The notes under the pieces are model-generated. The model did not search any database. It was given only the letters and a program-made list of their open reading frames with translations, and had not been told where the DNA came from. A DNA stretch of 64,000 nt from Boseongicola aestuarii (GTDB lineage: Bacteria; Pseudomonadota; Alphaproteobacteria; Rhodobacterales; Rhodobacteraceae). This document shows positions 56,078 through 63,385 of the stretch, one piece after another. The stretch lies in assembly GCF_900184815.1 (NCBI RefSeq), contig NZ_FXXQ01000011.1, positions 106,242-170,241 of the forward strand. Reading direction: 5' to 3'. The position numbers and the translations under genes were made by a program. Position 1 is the first letter of the stretch; each line of letters begins with the position of its first letter.

Positions 56078-56773
56078 CTACGTGACGGAGCGCAAGGAGG
56101 CTTCAATCTGACCGCCGCACCAAGCGTCGCCGTATTCAACCTTACTCCGGCGCCAAAGCGCCTGTTGGGCCGCGAAATTTCCAATACGATCCGACAGCCC
56201 TGCAATTGCAGGGGCAGCGCGATCCAGTATCGGCCTAATCGATGGCAATTGTGCCGTCATGACGCCCCAGAGGCTGTAGGTCACGAGGTCCGCGAGGCTC
56301 GGTGTTTCTGTGCCAAGAATGTAGCCTTTCTCTGCGGACAGTCCGTGCTGAGTCCCGAGTGCTTCAAAGATTGCCATCCAACGCTCCAAGCGGGGACAAA
56401 ACGCATCCCACGAACTCTGAGTCCACATCTGCGCGCCGTTGTGGAGGGTCATTTCGTACAGCACGTCATTTGCATCAGCGATGACTTTGTGGGTTAGAGC
56501 GGACTTCGCGAGATCGTCAGGAATTAAACCGTACTTGGCACCGAGATACGCCAGTATCGCCTGAGTTTGCGCCAATGACTGATCTGTGGAGTGATCGACA
56601 AGAACAGGCGGTCCCATGAAGGGAACAGCTTGCTCCGAAGGGTCGGAGTTCTTCAAATGGACAAGATCGTCGACGTCCGCCTCCACCCAGGAAGTCCCGA
56701 CATGCGCAAGTGTCGAGCGTATGAATTGGCCGCGAAACGGAATCGGCCAGTAATAGAGCGTGTAGTCTGCCAT
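56078..56773 (-). CDS. Glutathione S-transferase family protein
   Basis: A 231-aa cytosolic GST-fold protein. The N-terminal thioredoxin-like domain reads YTLYYWPIPFRGQFIRSTLAH, with PPVLVDHSTDQSLAQTQAILAYLGAKYGL forming the cis-Pro and Q(S/T)QAI glutathione-binding block. The C-terminal domain is helical with ETPSLADLVTYSLWG (N-capping region). It is a single-gene unit between repeats R1 and R2, transcribed against the repeat orientation. The substrate is unknown; detoxification is the family expectation. Confidence 0.9.
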   Translation of the reverse strand: MADYTLYYWPIPFRGQFIRSTLAHVGTSWVEADVDDLVHLKNSDPSEQAVPFMGPPVLVDHSTDQSLAQTQAILAYLGAKYGLIPDDLAKSALTHKVIADANDVLYEMTLHNGAQMWTQSSWDAFCPRLERWMAIFEALGTQHGLSAEKGYILGTETPSLADLVTYSLWGVMTAQLPSIRPILDRAAPAIAGLSDRIGNFAAQQALWRRSKVEYGDAWCGGQIEASLRSVT

Positions 56774-56813
56774 TTGGGCCTCATTTGGAGGTGGACATGC
56801 AGCTGGGTCCGTA

Positions 56814-56897
56814 TGGGATCAGTATAGCGCCCAATCCGCCCTGGACCGAGGGGGCTTGCCCGGTGTGTACGTCTCGACCCGTTGATGGGGTGGGGTG
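56814..56897 (+). repeat. R2: copy 2 of the ~85-bp dispersed repeat
   Basis: Carries GGGATC, GCCCTGGACCGAG, GGGGCTTGCCC and GACCCGTTGATGGGGTGGGG in the same order and spacing as R1. The internal hairpin is shorter (ACCG/CGGT). It lies 41 bases upstream of the GST start and 137 bases downstream of the methyltransferase stop, 1000 bp from R1. After it comes GTTTGCGTGTTGTGTTGCC, similar to the start of the second repeat at 58535 and 63386. Confidence 0.85.
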
Positions 56898-57034
56898 ACC
56901 GGCGGGTCTAAGGCGTTTGCGTGTTGTGTTGCCACCATTTCGTACCAAGGCGATCAAAGCGGTTAGGGCCGCCGACGCGCACCGCGGCTGTAGACCACAG
57001 GCAAACGCTTGTTTTCAGAGCAATCTGCGTGAGC

Positions 57035-57634
57035 TTAAACAACTGGCTTTTCGGCAACCAGATCGATCAGGGCGGAATGGCCGGAATGACCACGCCCCTC
57101 CTGCACTTCACGCTCGTAAGCTGCCAACCGCAGAATACGCCAATCGCCGAACGCATCACTGAGCAACTCTGGAGTGTACATATTCTCGGGAAAAGGCGGA
57201 CCGCCTGTTCCAAATTTGATTTGCTCGGGCGTGTAGCCATGGAGAACCAATCGCCCGCCTGGGCGCACAGCGCCGCGCAGTGTCTCGAACTGACGGACCC
57301 GCTCTTCAGGCCCCATGAATTGCACGAAGACCGCAACGACAAGATCAAATGACTGCGCCCAATCCCAGCCGTCCCAGTCACTGATGTTGGCGTTTATGCG
57401 GATACCTGCCTTCGCAGCTAGCGCCTGGGCGCGCTCTACCGCCGTGGGAGACAGATCAAAGCTGGTGACCGCAAGTCCCTGCCCGGCGAGCCAGACGCCG
57501 TTCCGACCTTCGCCATCAGCAACGCAGAGGCAGGTGGTCGCGCTGCCCGTTACCCAGGAGTTTTCAACGAGCATCTGCGCCGGCTCTTCCCCAAAAAGAT
57601 ATCCGCCTGCGTCTGCGTACCGTGCTTCCCACAT
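57035..57634 (-). CDS. Class I SAM-dependent methyltransferase (TehB-like)
   Basis: A 199-aa methyltransferase from MWEARYADAGGYLFGEEP, the opening typical of TehB/thiopurine-like small-molecule methyltransferases. The SAM motif is CLCVADGEGRNGVWLAGQ, then VTSFDLSPTAVERA, FDLVVAVFVQF and RPGGRLVLHGYTPEQ. The ATG at 57634 (GGAG nine bases upstream) is preferred to a TTG ten codons earlier. A TTTCACGA half-site at 57690-57697 matches the operator of the TetR gene at 60.1-60.7 kb. It is a single-gene unit between R2 and R3. Confidence 0.85.
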   Translation of the reverse strand: MWEARYADAGGYLFGEEPAQMLVENSWVTGSATTCLCVADGEGRNGVWLAGQGLAVTSFDLSPTAVERAQALAAKAGIRINANISDWDGWDWAQSFDLVVAVFVQFMGPEERVRQFETLRGAVRPGGRLVLHGYTPEQIKFGTGGPPFPENMYTPELLSDAFGDWRILRLAAYEREVQEGRGHSGHSALIDLVAEKPVV

Positions 57635-57717
57635 TGTCGGCTTCTCCAAATAATCCTTGGACAATTTAGCGATTAAAACTCCTCACGTATCGTGAAATAT
57701 GGAAGTAACCACGCCTT

Positions 57718-57803
57718 TAAGGGATCCCCCTTGGTCCCGGATTGACTTGGACCGAGAGGGGCTTGCCGCCCCTAGCCTCGCGGGCCCATCGATGGGGTGG
57801 GGT
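57718..57803 (+). repeat. R3: copy 3 of the ~85-bp dispersed repeat
   Basis: The most diverged copy: GGGATCC, TTGGACCGAGAGGGGCTTGCC, then CCCATCGATGGGGTGGGG. The internal pairing is shifted to GGGGC/GCCCC, so the hairpin is kept though bases differ. It lies between the divergent methyltransferase and hydrolase genes, about 900 bp from R2, in the same orientation. Confidence 0.8.
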
Positions 57804-57882
57804 CTGCTTGGGGTGCGACTGTCTTTCCGCCCTAGTAGATGTGCGTTGTGTAAGCACCGCGTTCCTCATAGCAATAGGGACT

Positions 57883-58524
57883 ATGCCGACTGAATTCCTA
57901 GAGCTCGGACCAAAATCAGAAAGCACAACCATTCTGTTTGCCCATGGCGCGGGCGCGCCGATGGACTCTCCCGCAATGACAGCAATCGCGGAGGCATTGG
58001 CCGCACAGGGTCGAAGAGTTGTTCGGTTCGAGTTCTCCTATATGGCCGATCGCAGAACCCAGGGTACCAGGAAGCCCCCACCACGCGCTAATGAACTGAA
58101 CGCAGAATACCATGCTGCAATCGAAGAACTCCAGGTTAATGGCCCGTTGATCATAGGCGGGAAGTCCATGGGTGGGCGTGTTGCCAGCATGATTGCGGAT
58201 GAACTGTTTGAGGCGGATCGCATCGCTGGGTTGCTCTGCGTCGGCTATCCATTTCACCCGATTGGGAAGCCTGAAAAGCTTCGAACCGAGCACTTACAAC
58301 ACCTGCGAACCCCAACACTGATCTGCCAGGGGACGCGAGACCAGTTTGGCTCAAAGGAGGAAGTCAGCGGGTATGAGCTGTCGTCGACAATCCAGCTGAG
58401 CTGGTTTGAAGACGGCGATCACGATCTGAAGCCACGCAAGCGCGTATCAGGTTTCACGCACACGGACCACATAGCATCCATGGGCGCAGCGGTTTCAGCA
58501 TGGATCAAGGGGCTTGTTGGCTAG
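57883..58524 (+). CDS. Alpha/beta hydrolase of the KANL3/Tex30 type
   Basis: A 213-aa serine hydrolase. FAHGAGAPMDSPAM is the oxyanion loop, GGKSMGGRVAS the nucleophile elbow (Ser95), QGTRDQFGSKEEV carries the acid residue and DGDHDLKP the histidine. The order matches the KANL3/Tex30 alpha/beta hydrolase-like family, related to dienelactone hydrolases. The substrate is unknown. The ATG at 57883 has only a weak AGGGA site. It begins 80 bases after R3 and ends just before the second repeat type. Confidence 0.87.
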   Translation: MPTEFLELGPKSESTTILFAHGAGAPMDSPAMTAIAEALAAQGRRVVRFEFSYMADRRTQGTRKPPPRANELNAEYHAAIEELQVNGPLIIGGKSMGGRVASMIADELFEADRIAGLLCVGYPFHPIGKPEKLRTEHLQHLRTPTLICQGTRDQFGSKEEVSGYELSSTIQLSWFEDGDHDLKPRKRVSGFTHTDHIASMGAAVSAWIKGLVG

Positions 58525-58534
58525 AAAGCCCTCA

Positions 58535-58623
58535 GCGCGCCGGGTTTGCCGTGTTTGCAGGGTTTGGTAGGGCCGCCTGCAGCGCGCTAACCAGTACTTA
58601 ACATAAGGGCGCTGTCCGGTCTT
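58535..58623 (+). repeat. Second dispersed repeat, copy 1, with XerD-arm-like end
   Basis: A block related to 63386-63467. Shared words are GGGTTTGC, GTGTT, GCAGGGTTT and, after a variable stretch, CTTAACATAA. The last (58596-58606) differs by one base from the reverse complement of the E. coli XerD-arm sequence TTATGTTAAAT. The opposite arm is poorly conserved. It follows the hydrolase gene and precedes the small DUF4145-like gene. Confidence 0.6.
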
Positions 58624-58636
58624 CTTGAGCTCACAC

Positions 58637-58960
58637 ATGGACGCCGGTACGGAAAGTATTGCGAAAGAGATTTGCGTCACTCTCGGTCGTGACGCTGACA
58701 AAGTAAAAAAGCTAACTTTGGGGCTACTAGTTAAGGAATTCGAGAAGGTTGACGAGGTCGAAGGTATTCATCGGCTTCTCGCTACAATTGTTCCCATGGG
58801 GAACTACGCCTCACATGATCAAAGCGGACGACAGAGTGAAGTTATCAATGAAGAGCTGACAAGATATTTTCTCGCGATTTTGGAGATTGCCATTAAGCAT
58901 TTTGAATCTTGGAAATTTACCCGTTCCGCTTCTCCCAGATCCGTCCCGAAGGGAAATTAG
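58637..58960 (+). CDS. Small helical protein, possibly DUF4145/HEPN-like
   Basis: A 107-aa, all-helical, AT-richer protein from MDAGTESIAKEICV. The segment VPMGNYASHDQSGRQSEVINEELTRYFLAILEIAIKHF resembles the end of DUF4145/HEPN-type domains, where a G-N-x-A-x-H-D motif is followed by two helices. It may be a fragment of a larger defence-type protein. No clear ribosome site. Family assignment is tentative. Confidence 0.5.
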   Translation: MDAGTESIAKEICVTLGRDADKVKKLTLGLLVKEFEKVDEVEGIHRLLATIVPMGNYASHDQSGRQSEVINEELTRYFLAILEIAIKHFESWKFTRSASPRSVPKGN

Positions 58961-59304
58961 CACATCGAGTTTGCCTAGGTTCCGCGGGATTCTCACGGGA
59001 GCAATGTAATCCGTAGACAACGTCTTCAGCTATGGGCGTCAGCTCCTTGTTGTAGGCTGGTTGCGCTTCCTCTTCCCATTTCACATGGCTTTTCGTCGCG
59101 GCTAGGCTAGGCAGCATGTGTGAATATTAGTCCGAATGGATTTTGTGGATGCCGAGGCGACGGGGGCAATCCGTAATATAAAGCCGGAGCAATGCTGGCA
59201 CAGGCCAATATTGGCAAGAAGAATGCGTCAGATTGCGCATGCTTGGATTCGGACGTGAGAGGTAGACCCCGCCACGTGGAGCGGGGCCCTCGATTTCGTG
59301 AAAA
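58961..59304. other. Intergenic stretch, no firm gene
   Basis: A minus-strand frame at 58917-59117 (66 codons) contains KWEEEAQPAYNKELTPIAED and could be a gene remnant, but no family is recognised. The palindrome CCCCGC/GCGGGG near 59269-59288 lies downstream of the secreted-protein gene on the minus strand and could act in its 3' end. Nothing else is seen. Confidence 0.4.
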
Positions 59305-59550
59305 TTAGTCCTTGGGTCCAGCTTCGCCCGGCAATCCCGGCGCTTGTTCGCTGGAACTGTGCGACTTCGAATTGGCTTTACCGGCGGCACTTCCACTTTT
59401 GATTACATCGTGCGCTGTGTCGGTGGGGTTCCCGCCCGGCGCGGCTGAGAAATCGACCTCTCCGTTGACGCCATTGCCGCCATGGGCGAAACCCAACGCC
59501 GGTGCAGAGATCAGCGACACAACGCCCAGAAATTTGAAAACGTTCTTCAT
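59305..59550 (-). CDS. Small exported protein, low complexity
   Basis: An 81-aa protein with a signal peptide (MKNVFKFLGVVSLISAPALGFA, cleavage before HGG). The mature part is rich in Gly, Ser, Ala and Lys with no cysteines and looks disordered. GGAG lies seven bases before the ATG, which supports translation. No family is recognised; small periplasmic or surface proteins of this style occur in many marine Rhodobacterales. Confidence 0.65.
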   Translation of the reverse strand: MKNVFKFLGVVSLISAPALGFAHGGNGVNGEVDFSAAPGGNPTDTAHDVIKSGSAAGKANSKSHSSSEQAPGLPGEAGPKD

Positions 59551-59645
59551 AATTATACTCCATTACTAAAATACCCGAAACAGCGAGCGGGCCGTTGGAT
59601 CGTATCAGAACTCACGATTTCGCCAAGTCTGAAGCTGCTGAGCAG

Positions 59646-59903
59646 TCACTTTGCTCGGATGACAGGAGATGCGAGGCTTGCCTTGGCAACAATGGCCTCA
59701 AATTGATCGCTATTGTCTTCGAAAACATCGCCCGCCTGCTCACGTCTGCCAGTAGGTGGAGGCTTTCAGCCAACTCTGGGTTCACCTCGCAGGGCGCCTG
59801 AGCGGAATGGCGCATTTGCTGGATAATTTCAAGCGGACCCGAGGCCAGTAGCTTGCTCAAGCACTGTCATTCGGCTCCGGCAAGCGTTCAAAATGGGTCT
59901 CAT
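59646..59903 (-). pseudogene. Decayed small gene with two frame changes
   Basis: Three pieces in different frames read as one plausible protein. MRPILNACRSRMTVLEQATGLGSA starts at 59903. A middle piece, EVNPELAESLHLLADVSRR, switches frame near a G-run at about 59730-59735. The end is DVFEDNSDQFEAIVAKASL and ends at TGA 59646. The first frame change lies near 59830. The summed length is about 85 aa. No family is recognised. Two shifts in so short a gene point to decay. Confidence 0.4.
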
Positions 59904-59905
59904 CT

Positions 59906-60052
59906 TTATATTTCTGAATTGCGTGCAAGTGCCTCAACAAGCTGCGGACAAGCAAGTCCCTCTGATGCTGTGATGTCCCCTCGAAAGCTCCGGCAAACAC
60001 ACGCCTGGTCACCTAAGATTGACACGGTCGCAACGGCCACTCGCGATACCAT
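59906..60052 (-). CDS. Candidate 48-aa small ORF
   Basis: ATG at 60052 to TAA at 59906, with the next ATG (59903) two bases after the stop. The peptide begins MVSRVAVATVSILGDQACVC and has three cysteines. The ribosome site is weak (AAGAAC). It may be the first part of the same decayed unit that continues at 59903. Support is only geometric. Confidence 0.3.
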   Translation of the reverse strand: MVSRVAVATVSILGDQACVCRSFRGDITASEGLACPQLVEALARNSEI

Positions 60053-60078
60053 GTTCTTAGTTTGCCAATAATGCGAGT

Positions 60079-60654
60079 TCACCGGCCGTCGCGCAGAAGC
60101 CGCGTCATGAGATTGATCACCTGCCCGTCCGACAGCCCCTGGTGTATCGCCAGCAGGCGCCAGGTCTCGAAGTTCAGCGCAAGGGCGATCGTGGACTTCA
60201 AAAGCGGGTCTTGTCGCTCCTGCTCAGTGAAGGCGGCAAGAAGGGTCTTCCCCGCGGCCTGCCAGTAGCCTTCGTAGGGCGCCATGATCGGACTTCCGCG
60301 CAGATCGTCGATCACCGAGGACATCATCGGCTCAGTCTCGCGGTGGAAGGCGTAGGTCGCGGCAAGCCCGTGGCGGAAGCGCTCTTCGCTGCCCTCTACA
60401 GTCGCCCATTCCTCGAGATCAGGAAGGGGGTGACGCTCGAAGTAGGTGCTGCTGCAGGCGCCGAGCAGTTCCATGTCATCGGCGAAGTGGCGGTAGACAG
60501 TGACCGTGCCGACGCCCGCCTCCTGCGCCACGTCGCGCATCGAGGTGGCGGTCGGACCCTTCGACTGGTGCAGCTTGATTGCCGCCTCGACGATTCGCTG
60601 CCGGGTCTCCTCCTGAGCTGCGGCGCGTTTTGTCTGTTGGTACTTCCTGTTCAT
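60079..60654 (-). CDS. TetR family transcriptional regulator
   Basis: A 191-aa TetR repressor. The N-terminal HTH is SMRDVAQEAGVGTVTVYRHF (about 40-59), and the C-terminal ligand domain is uncharacterised. The start MNRKYQQTKR at 60654 is preferred. It is divergent from a MAPEG gene with a perfect 10-bp inverted repeat in the 121-bp spacer, so it most likely represses both itself and the MAPEG gene and responds to an electrophile or lipophilic ligand. GC content is higher than in its neighbours. Confidence 0.92.
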   Translation of the reverse strand: MNRKYQQTKRAAAQEETRQRIVEAAIKLHQSKGPTATSMRDVAQEAGVGTVTVYRHFADDMELLGACSSTYFERHPLPDLEEWATVEGSEERFRHGLAATYAFHRETEPMMSSVIDDLRGSPIMAPYEGYWQAAGKTLLAAFTEQERQDPLLKSTIALALNFETWRLLAIHQGLSDGQVINLMTRLLRDGR

Positions 60655-60673
60655 GATTTGATGATACACGATA

Positions 60674-60744
60674 TTTCACGAAGCTTGACAAGCTTTCTTC
60701 TTTCGCGGTACACGTCATTTCGTGAAATAGGATGTTTCACGAAA
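60674..60744. promoter_or_regulatory. TetR operator sites
   Basis: TTTCGTGAAA (60718-60727) and TTTCACGAAA (60735-60744) form a perfect inverted repeat with a 7-bp spacer. A third TTTCACGAA half-site lies at 60674-60682, nearer the TetR start, next to an AAGCTT-gac-AAGCTT palindrome (60681-60695). The same half-site word occurs at 57690-57697 before the methyltransferase gene. Confidence 0.75.
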
Positions 60745-60775
60745 ATTAGGAAACCGTCAGCAAGGAGACCCTGCG

Positions 60776-61243
60776 ATGTCCACACTCACCATGCAGAACC
60801 CCGTTTTCGTCATTTATATGATCGCCGCAGCCCTGATGGTGCTGAAGGTGATGGGTCAAGGATGGGTGACAGTCTACCGGATGCTGAAGGCGGGCTCGGG
60901 CTGGGCGTCGGCCGAGGACCTGCGCCCCGGGCTCATCAACCGCAACCCGAACCCATCGCAGCTTGAGATCAATGACTACGTCGACCGGTCGCGCCGCATC
61001 CACCGCAACGACTTGGAAAACATCCCAGCGTTCCTTGCCGTGGGCCTGCTCTTCGTGATCGCCGGGCCCTCGACCCTGCTGGCGGGCGTGCTGATGTACG
61101 GCTTCGTCGTGGCTCGGCTTCTACACACACTGGCCTATACCACAAAGCAGAGCCACGAGGTCCGCGCGACGCTCTACACGGTCGGCTCGCTCGCGGTAAT
61201 CGTGATGGCGGTCTACGTGCTTTGGGCCACGTTGGCTCTTTGA
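60776..61243 (+). CDS. MAPEG family membrane protein
   Basis: A 155-aa membrane protein of the MAPEG family, which includes microsomal glutathione S-transferase 1. Four helices are seen. The diagnostic segment is DRSRRIHRNDLENIPAFLAVGLLFV, carrying the R-x-x-R-x-H-x-N-D-x-E-N pattern, and ARLLHTLAYTTKQSHEVRATLYTVG follows. AAGGAG lies eight bases before the ATG. It is divergent from, and probably controlled by, the TetR gene, and sits before a soluble GST gene. Confidence 0.92.
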   Translation: MSTLTMQNPVFVIYMIAAALMVLKVMGQGWVTVYRMLKAGSGWASAEDLRPGLINRNPNPSQLEINDYVDRSRRIHRNDLENIPAFLAVGLLFVIAGPSTLLAGVLMYGFVVARLLHTLAYTTKQSHEVRATLYTVGSLAVIVMAVYVLWATLAL

Positions 61244-61325
61244 ACTCAGAAGACGACTCGTCTGGTTGCGCTCGCCGGACCCGTGAGCGCTTCCAGATCA
61301 GTCAGTGAAGACGAAACCCGGCGCT

Positions 61326-61343
61326 CTACTACTGGTGTAGTAG
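61326..61343. promoter_or_regulatory. Operator-like palindrome before the GST gene
   Basis: CTACTACTGGTGTAGTAG, a 7-bp perfect inverted repeat around four bases, lies 35 bases upstream of the GST start in a 134-bp gap. The position suits a repressor or activator site; the regulator is not identified. It differs from the TetR operator. Confidence 0.5.
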
Positions 61344-61377
61344 TGACCCTGGCCAAGGAAACCCGAGGGATAGCGAT

Positions 61378-62046
61378 ATGCCGAAACTCTACGGCTACTT
61401 GGCTTGCCCGCGCTCGAGAATGGCGCTTGTTGCCGCGAGCGAAAAAGGCATCGACTGTTCATTGCAGGCTGTCGCGTCCTGGGACGGGCTGGACAAGTTT
61501 CCGATTTTCTCCAAACTCCACCCGTTTCAAAAGGTCCCGGTTCTTGATCATGGTGGTCTCAGGATCACTGAGGCGCTTGCAATCCTGATGTATATCGAGA
61601 CCGCCTTCGAAGGCCCGCCTCTGGTTCCGGAAGAACCGCTCGCGCTTGCCCGGATGTGGGAAATCATTTCCGCTACGACAAGCTATGCGTGGTCGCCGTG
61701 GGTCCAGGCATTGGCTATTAACCGAATCATCAGACCCATATCTGGAGAAGGCGCCGACGAGGCTGCTATTGCCGCCTACCTGCCGGAGATGTGCCGGGTC
61801 GCAGAGGTAATCGGCGGCTACCTTGCCGCGCGAGAGGAAGCCTTTGACCTGGCTGACATTGTCGTCGCGGGAGCGCTCAAATACGTAACGGAGACCCCCG
61901 AGTGGGAGGAGATCGCGCGGTCGGCCCCGGTTCTGGAGACCTGGTGGAACCGAACAAGATTACGGCCATCCATCGCGGCGCATATGCCAAATACCGATCT
62001 GAAAAAGCGATCGAATGAGTATTTCGCTAGGCATATGGAGACGTGA
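61378..62046 (+). CDS. Glutathione S-transferase family protein
   Basis: A 222-aa GST. The thioredoxin-like domain reads KLYGYLACPRSRMALVAASEKGI and KVPVLDHGGLRITEALAILMYIE (cis-Pro and glutathione gamma-glutamyl site), and the helical domain has EEAFDLADIVVAGALKYV. The CPRS motif gives a cysteine in the active-site position, as in omega/beta-type enzymes. It is unlike the GST at 56.1 kb. Its own palindromic operator-like site precedes it. Confidence 0.9.
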   Translation: MPKLYGYLACPRSRMALVAASEKGIDCSLQAVASWDGLDKFPIFSKLHPFQKVPVLDHGGLRITEALAILMYIETAFEGPPLVPEEPLALARMWEIISATTSYAWSPWVQALAINRIIRPISGEGADEAAIAAYLPEMCRVAEVIGGYLAAREEAFDLADIVVAGALKYVTETPEWEEIARSAPVLETWWNRTRLRPSIAAHMPNTDLKKRSNEYFARHMET

Positions 62047-62329
62047 ATCGGGCAATCGGGTCGCATCGGCCTGGTCGATACTACGGTCACTCATCGGGGC
62101 GCCAGGTGCCGACGTGCAGCGGCTTTGTTCGCATTGTGAGTTTCCGGCCCACCCTAGCGCGCTCGCCGAGGCCGTCGCAGCCAATCCGCTCATGCGCAAC
62201 TCTGCCGGAGAGATTAGCGCACCGGATGCCCCGGGACTCGGCAGTGAAGTCGACATCGAAGCCCTGCGCCCATACCTGCTCGACGCCGAGATACAAGTCG
62301 GTGGTCGCGTATGGGCTACCCGCCTGAAC

Positions 62330-62446
62330 GAGCGAAAGGGCTTCAAGAAGGCTGCCGTCGCAGCCGCAAGGAAGATTGCAGTTATCATGCACTGCATCTG
62401 GCGCAATGACGCTGTTTTTGACCCAAACATGGAGGGCGTGGCTTAA
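62330..62446 (+). pseudogene. Remnant of an IS110-family transposase C-terminus
   Basis: The last 38 codons of an open frame ending at 62446 read KGFKKAAVAAARKIAVIMHCIWRND in part, closely resembling the end of IS110/IS116/IS902 transposases (K-A-x-V-A-x-A-R-K-x-A-V-I-x-H-x-x-W). No upstream transposase domains are present; the frame before it shows no homology I recognise. It indicates past insertion-sequence activity in this patchwork region. Confidence 0.65.
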
Positions 62447-62805
62447 TCAGAAATCACGAATACCTGCCCGAGAGACTAAGGGTGGGTTCAGCGTCCTTCG
62501 GGACGGTTGCGGATCAAGCCAGTCTAAAGCGGTAGAGGTGGAACGCTTCCAACCTCGCGAATGACATTCTGGCCGATCAGCTCCCGGACGCCATCATGAA
62601 GCGGCCATGCCGACTTCGGAGAGAACCACGACCCCGAAAGACCAGTAACCCAGTTCCTTGACTTCTACGCAAACAGAGAACTGCTCAGAGCCCAGAGTGA
62701 CGGATGCTGCGCGCGGACCGAATGTCATCTATTGATAAATCCGTGACGGGCGTCGTTTAAATCTATTCAGTGCTAACCCGCAACAAATGCCGAAGGACGT
62801 AATTC
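62447..62805. other. Gene-free stretch
   Basis: About 360 bases between the transposase remnant and the SnoaL-like gene. No convincing reading frame, hairpin or repeat copy was found; it probably includes the promoter of the downstream gene. Confidence 0.5.
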
Positions 62806-63231
62806 ATGCACCCTACAGAAAAAATTGTTCGCCAGTTTCATGAGTCATGGGGCATGCGCGATCCTGACCGCGGGGCAGAAATCATTTCGGATGATTGCGA
62901 CTTCGAAGATGTCGCTCGCCAAGAAAAACTGACCGGAAAGGAAGCTTACAAAGACGATTACTATCGTTGGCGGGAAGCTTTTCCGGACGGTCTTTGCGAA
63001 GTTGAGAACGTAATTGTCAGCCAATGCGGAGAATGGGCAACCGTTGAGTTCCGCAATACCGGCATTCACGCAGGCGTGCTGCGCTCTAACCTTGGGGTTT
63101 TTCAACCAACGGGAAAGAAAGCCGAAGTTCGCTATTGCTCCGTGATGAGAGTCAAAGATGGAATGGTGGTCGAAGGCCGCGATTACTATGATAGCGCAAC
63201 GATTGCCCGCCAATTGGGGTTGGTTGACTAA
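62806..63231 (+). CDS. SnoaL-like / NTF2-fold protein
   Basis: A 141-aa NTF2-like protein of the SnoaL/ester-cyclase type: an N-terminal helix EKIVRQFHESWGMRDPDRG, then DCDFEDVARQEKLTGKEAYKDDYYRWREAFPD, a beta sheet and the ending VEGRDYYDSATIARQLGL. The Y-x-D-x-x-x-x-x-x-Q-L-G ending is common to this family. It may act as a cyclase, dehydratase or binding protein; the substrate is unknown. It is a lone gene, followed within 70 bases by repeat R4. Confidence 0.87.
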   Translation: MHPTEKIVRQFHESWGMRDPDRGAEIISDDCDFEDVARQEKLTGKEAYKDDYYRWREAFPDGLCEVENVIVSQCGEWATVEFRNTGIHAGVLRSNLGVFQPTGKKAEVRYCSVMRVKDGMVVEGRDYYDSATIARQLGLVD

Positions 63232-63298
63232 CGCAGGTAGTTCTTCCAGAAGCGCACGTCCCACAGCCATTGAAGAAAGCGGTCATTCGAAGTTCACT

Positions 63299-63385
63299 TA
63301 GTAGGGATCAAAAGCGCTCGCGATCAGCCCTGGACCGAGAGGGCTTGCCGGTTACTTCGCCCTAGACCCGTCGATGGGGTGGAGT
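63299..63385 (+). repeat. R4: copy 4 of the ~85-bp dispersed repeat
   Basis: TAGGGATCA, AGCCCTGGACCGAGAGGGC, TTGCCGG and GACCCGTCGATGGGGTGGAG in the shared order. ACCG can pair with CGGT. It lies 67 bases after the SnoaL-like gene and is directly followed by the second repeat, the only place where the two types abut. Confidence 0.85.

Noticed and set aside
55814..57803. R repeats as simple rho-independent terminators
   Set aside because: No U-tract follows the hairpins, orientation is constant whatever the gene strand, and long flanking blocks are conserved.
62015..62446. 143-codon frame taken as one gene
   Set aside because: Only its last 38 codons resemble a known protein (IS110 transposase end); the start overlaps the GST gene and the middle looks random.
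55814..63385. Integron attC sites as explanation of the R repeats
   Set aside because: No RYYYAAC/GTTRRRY boxes, fixed length with conserved sequence rather than conserved structure only, and no intI gene in the window.
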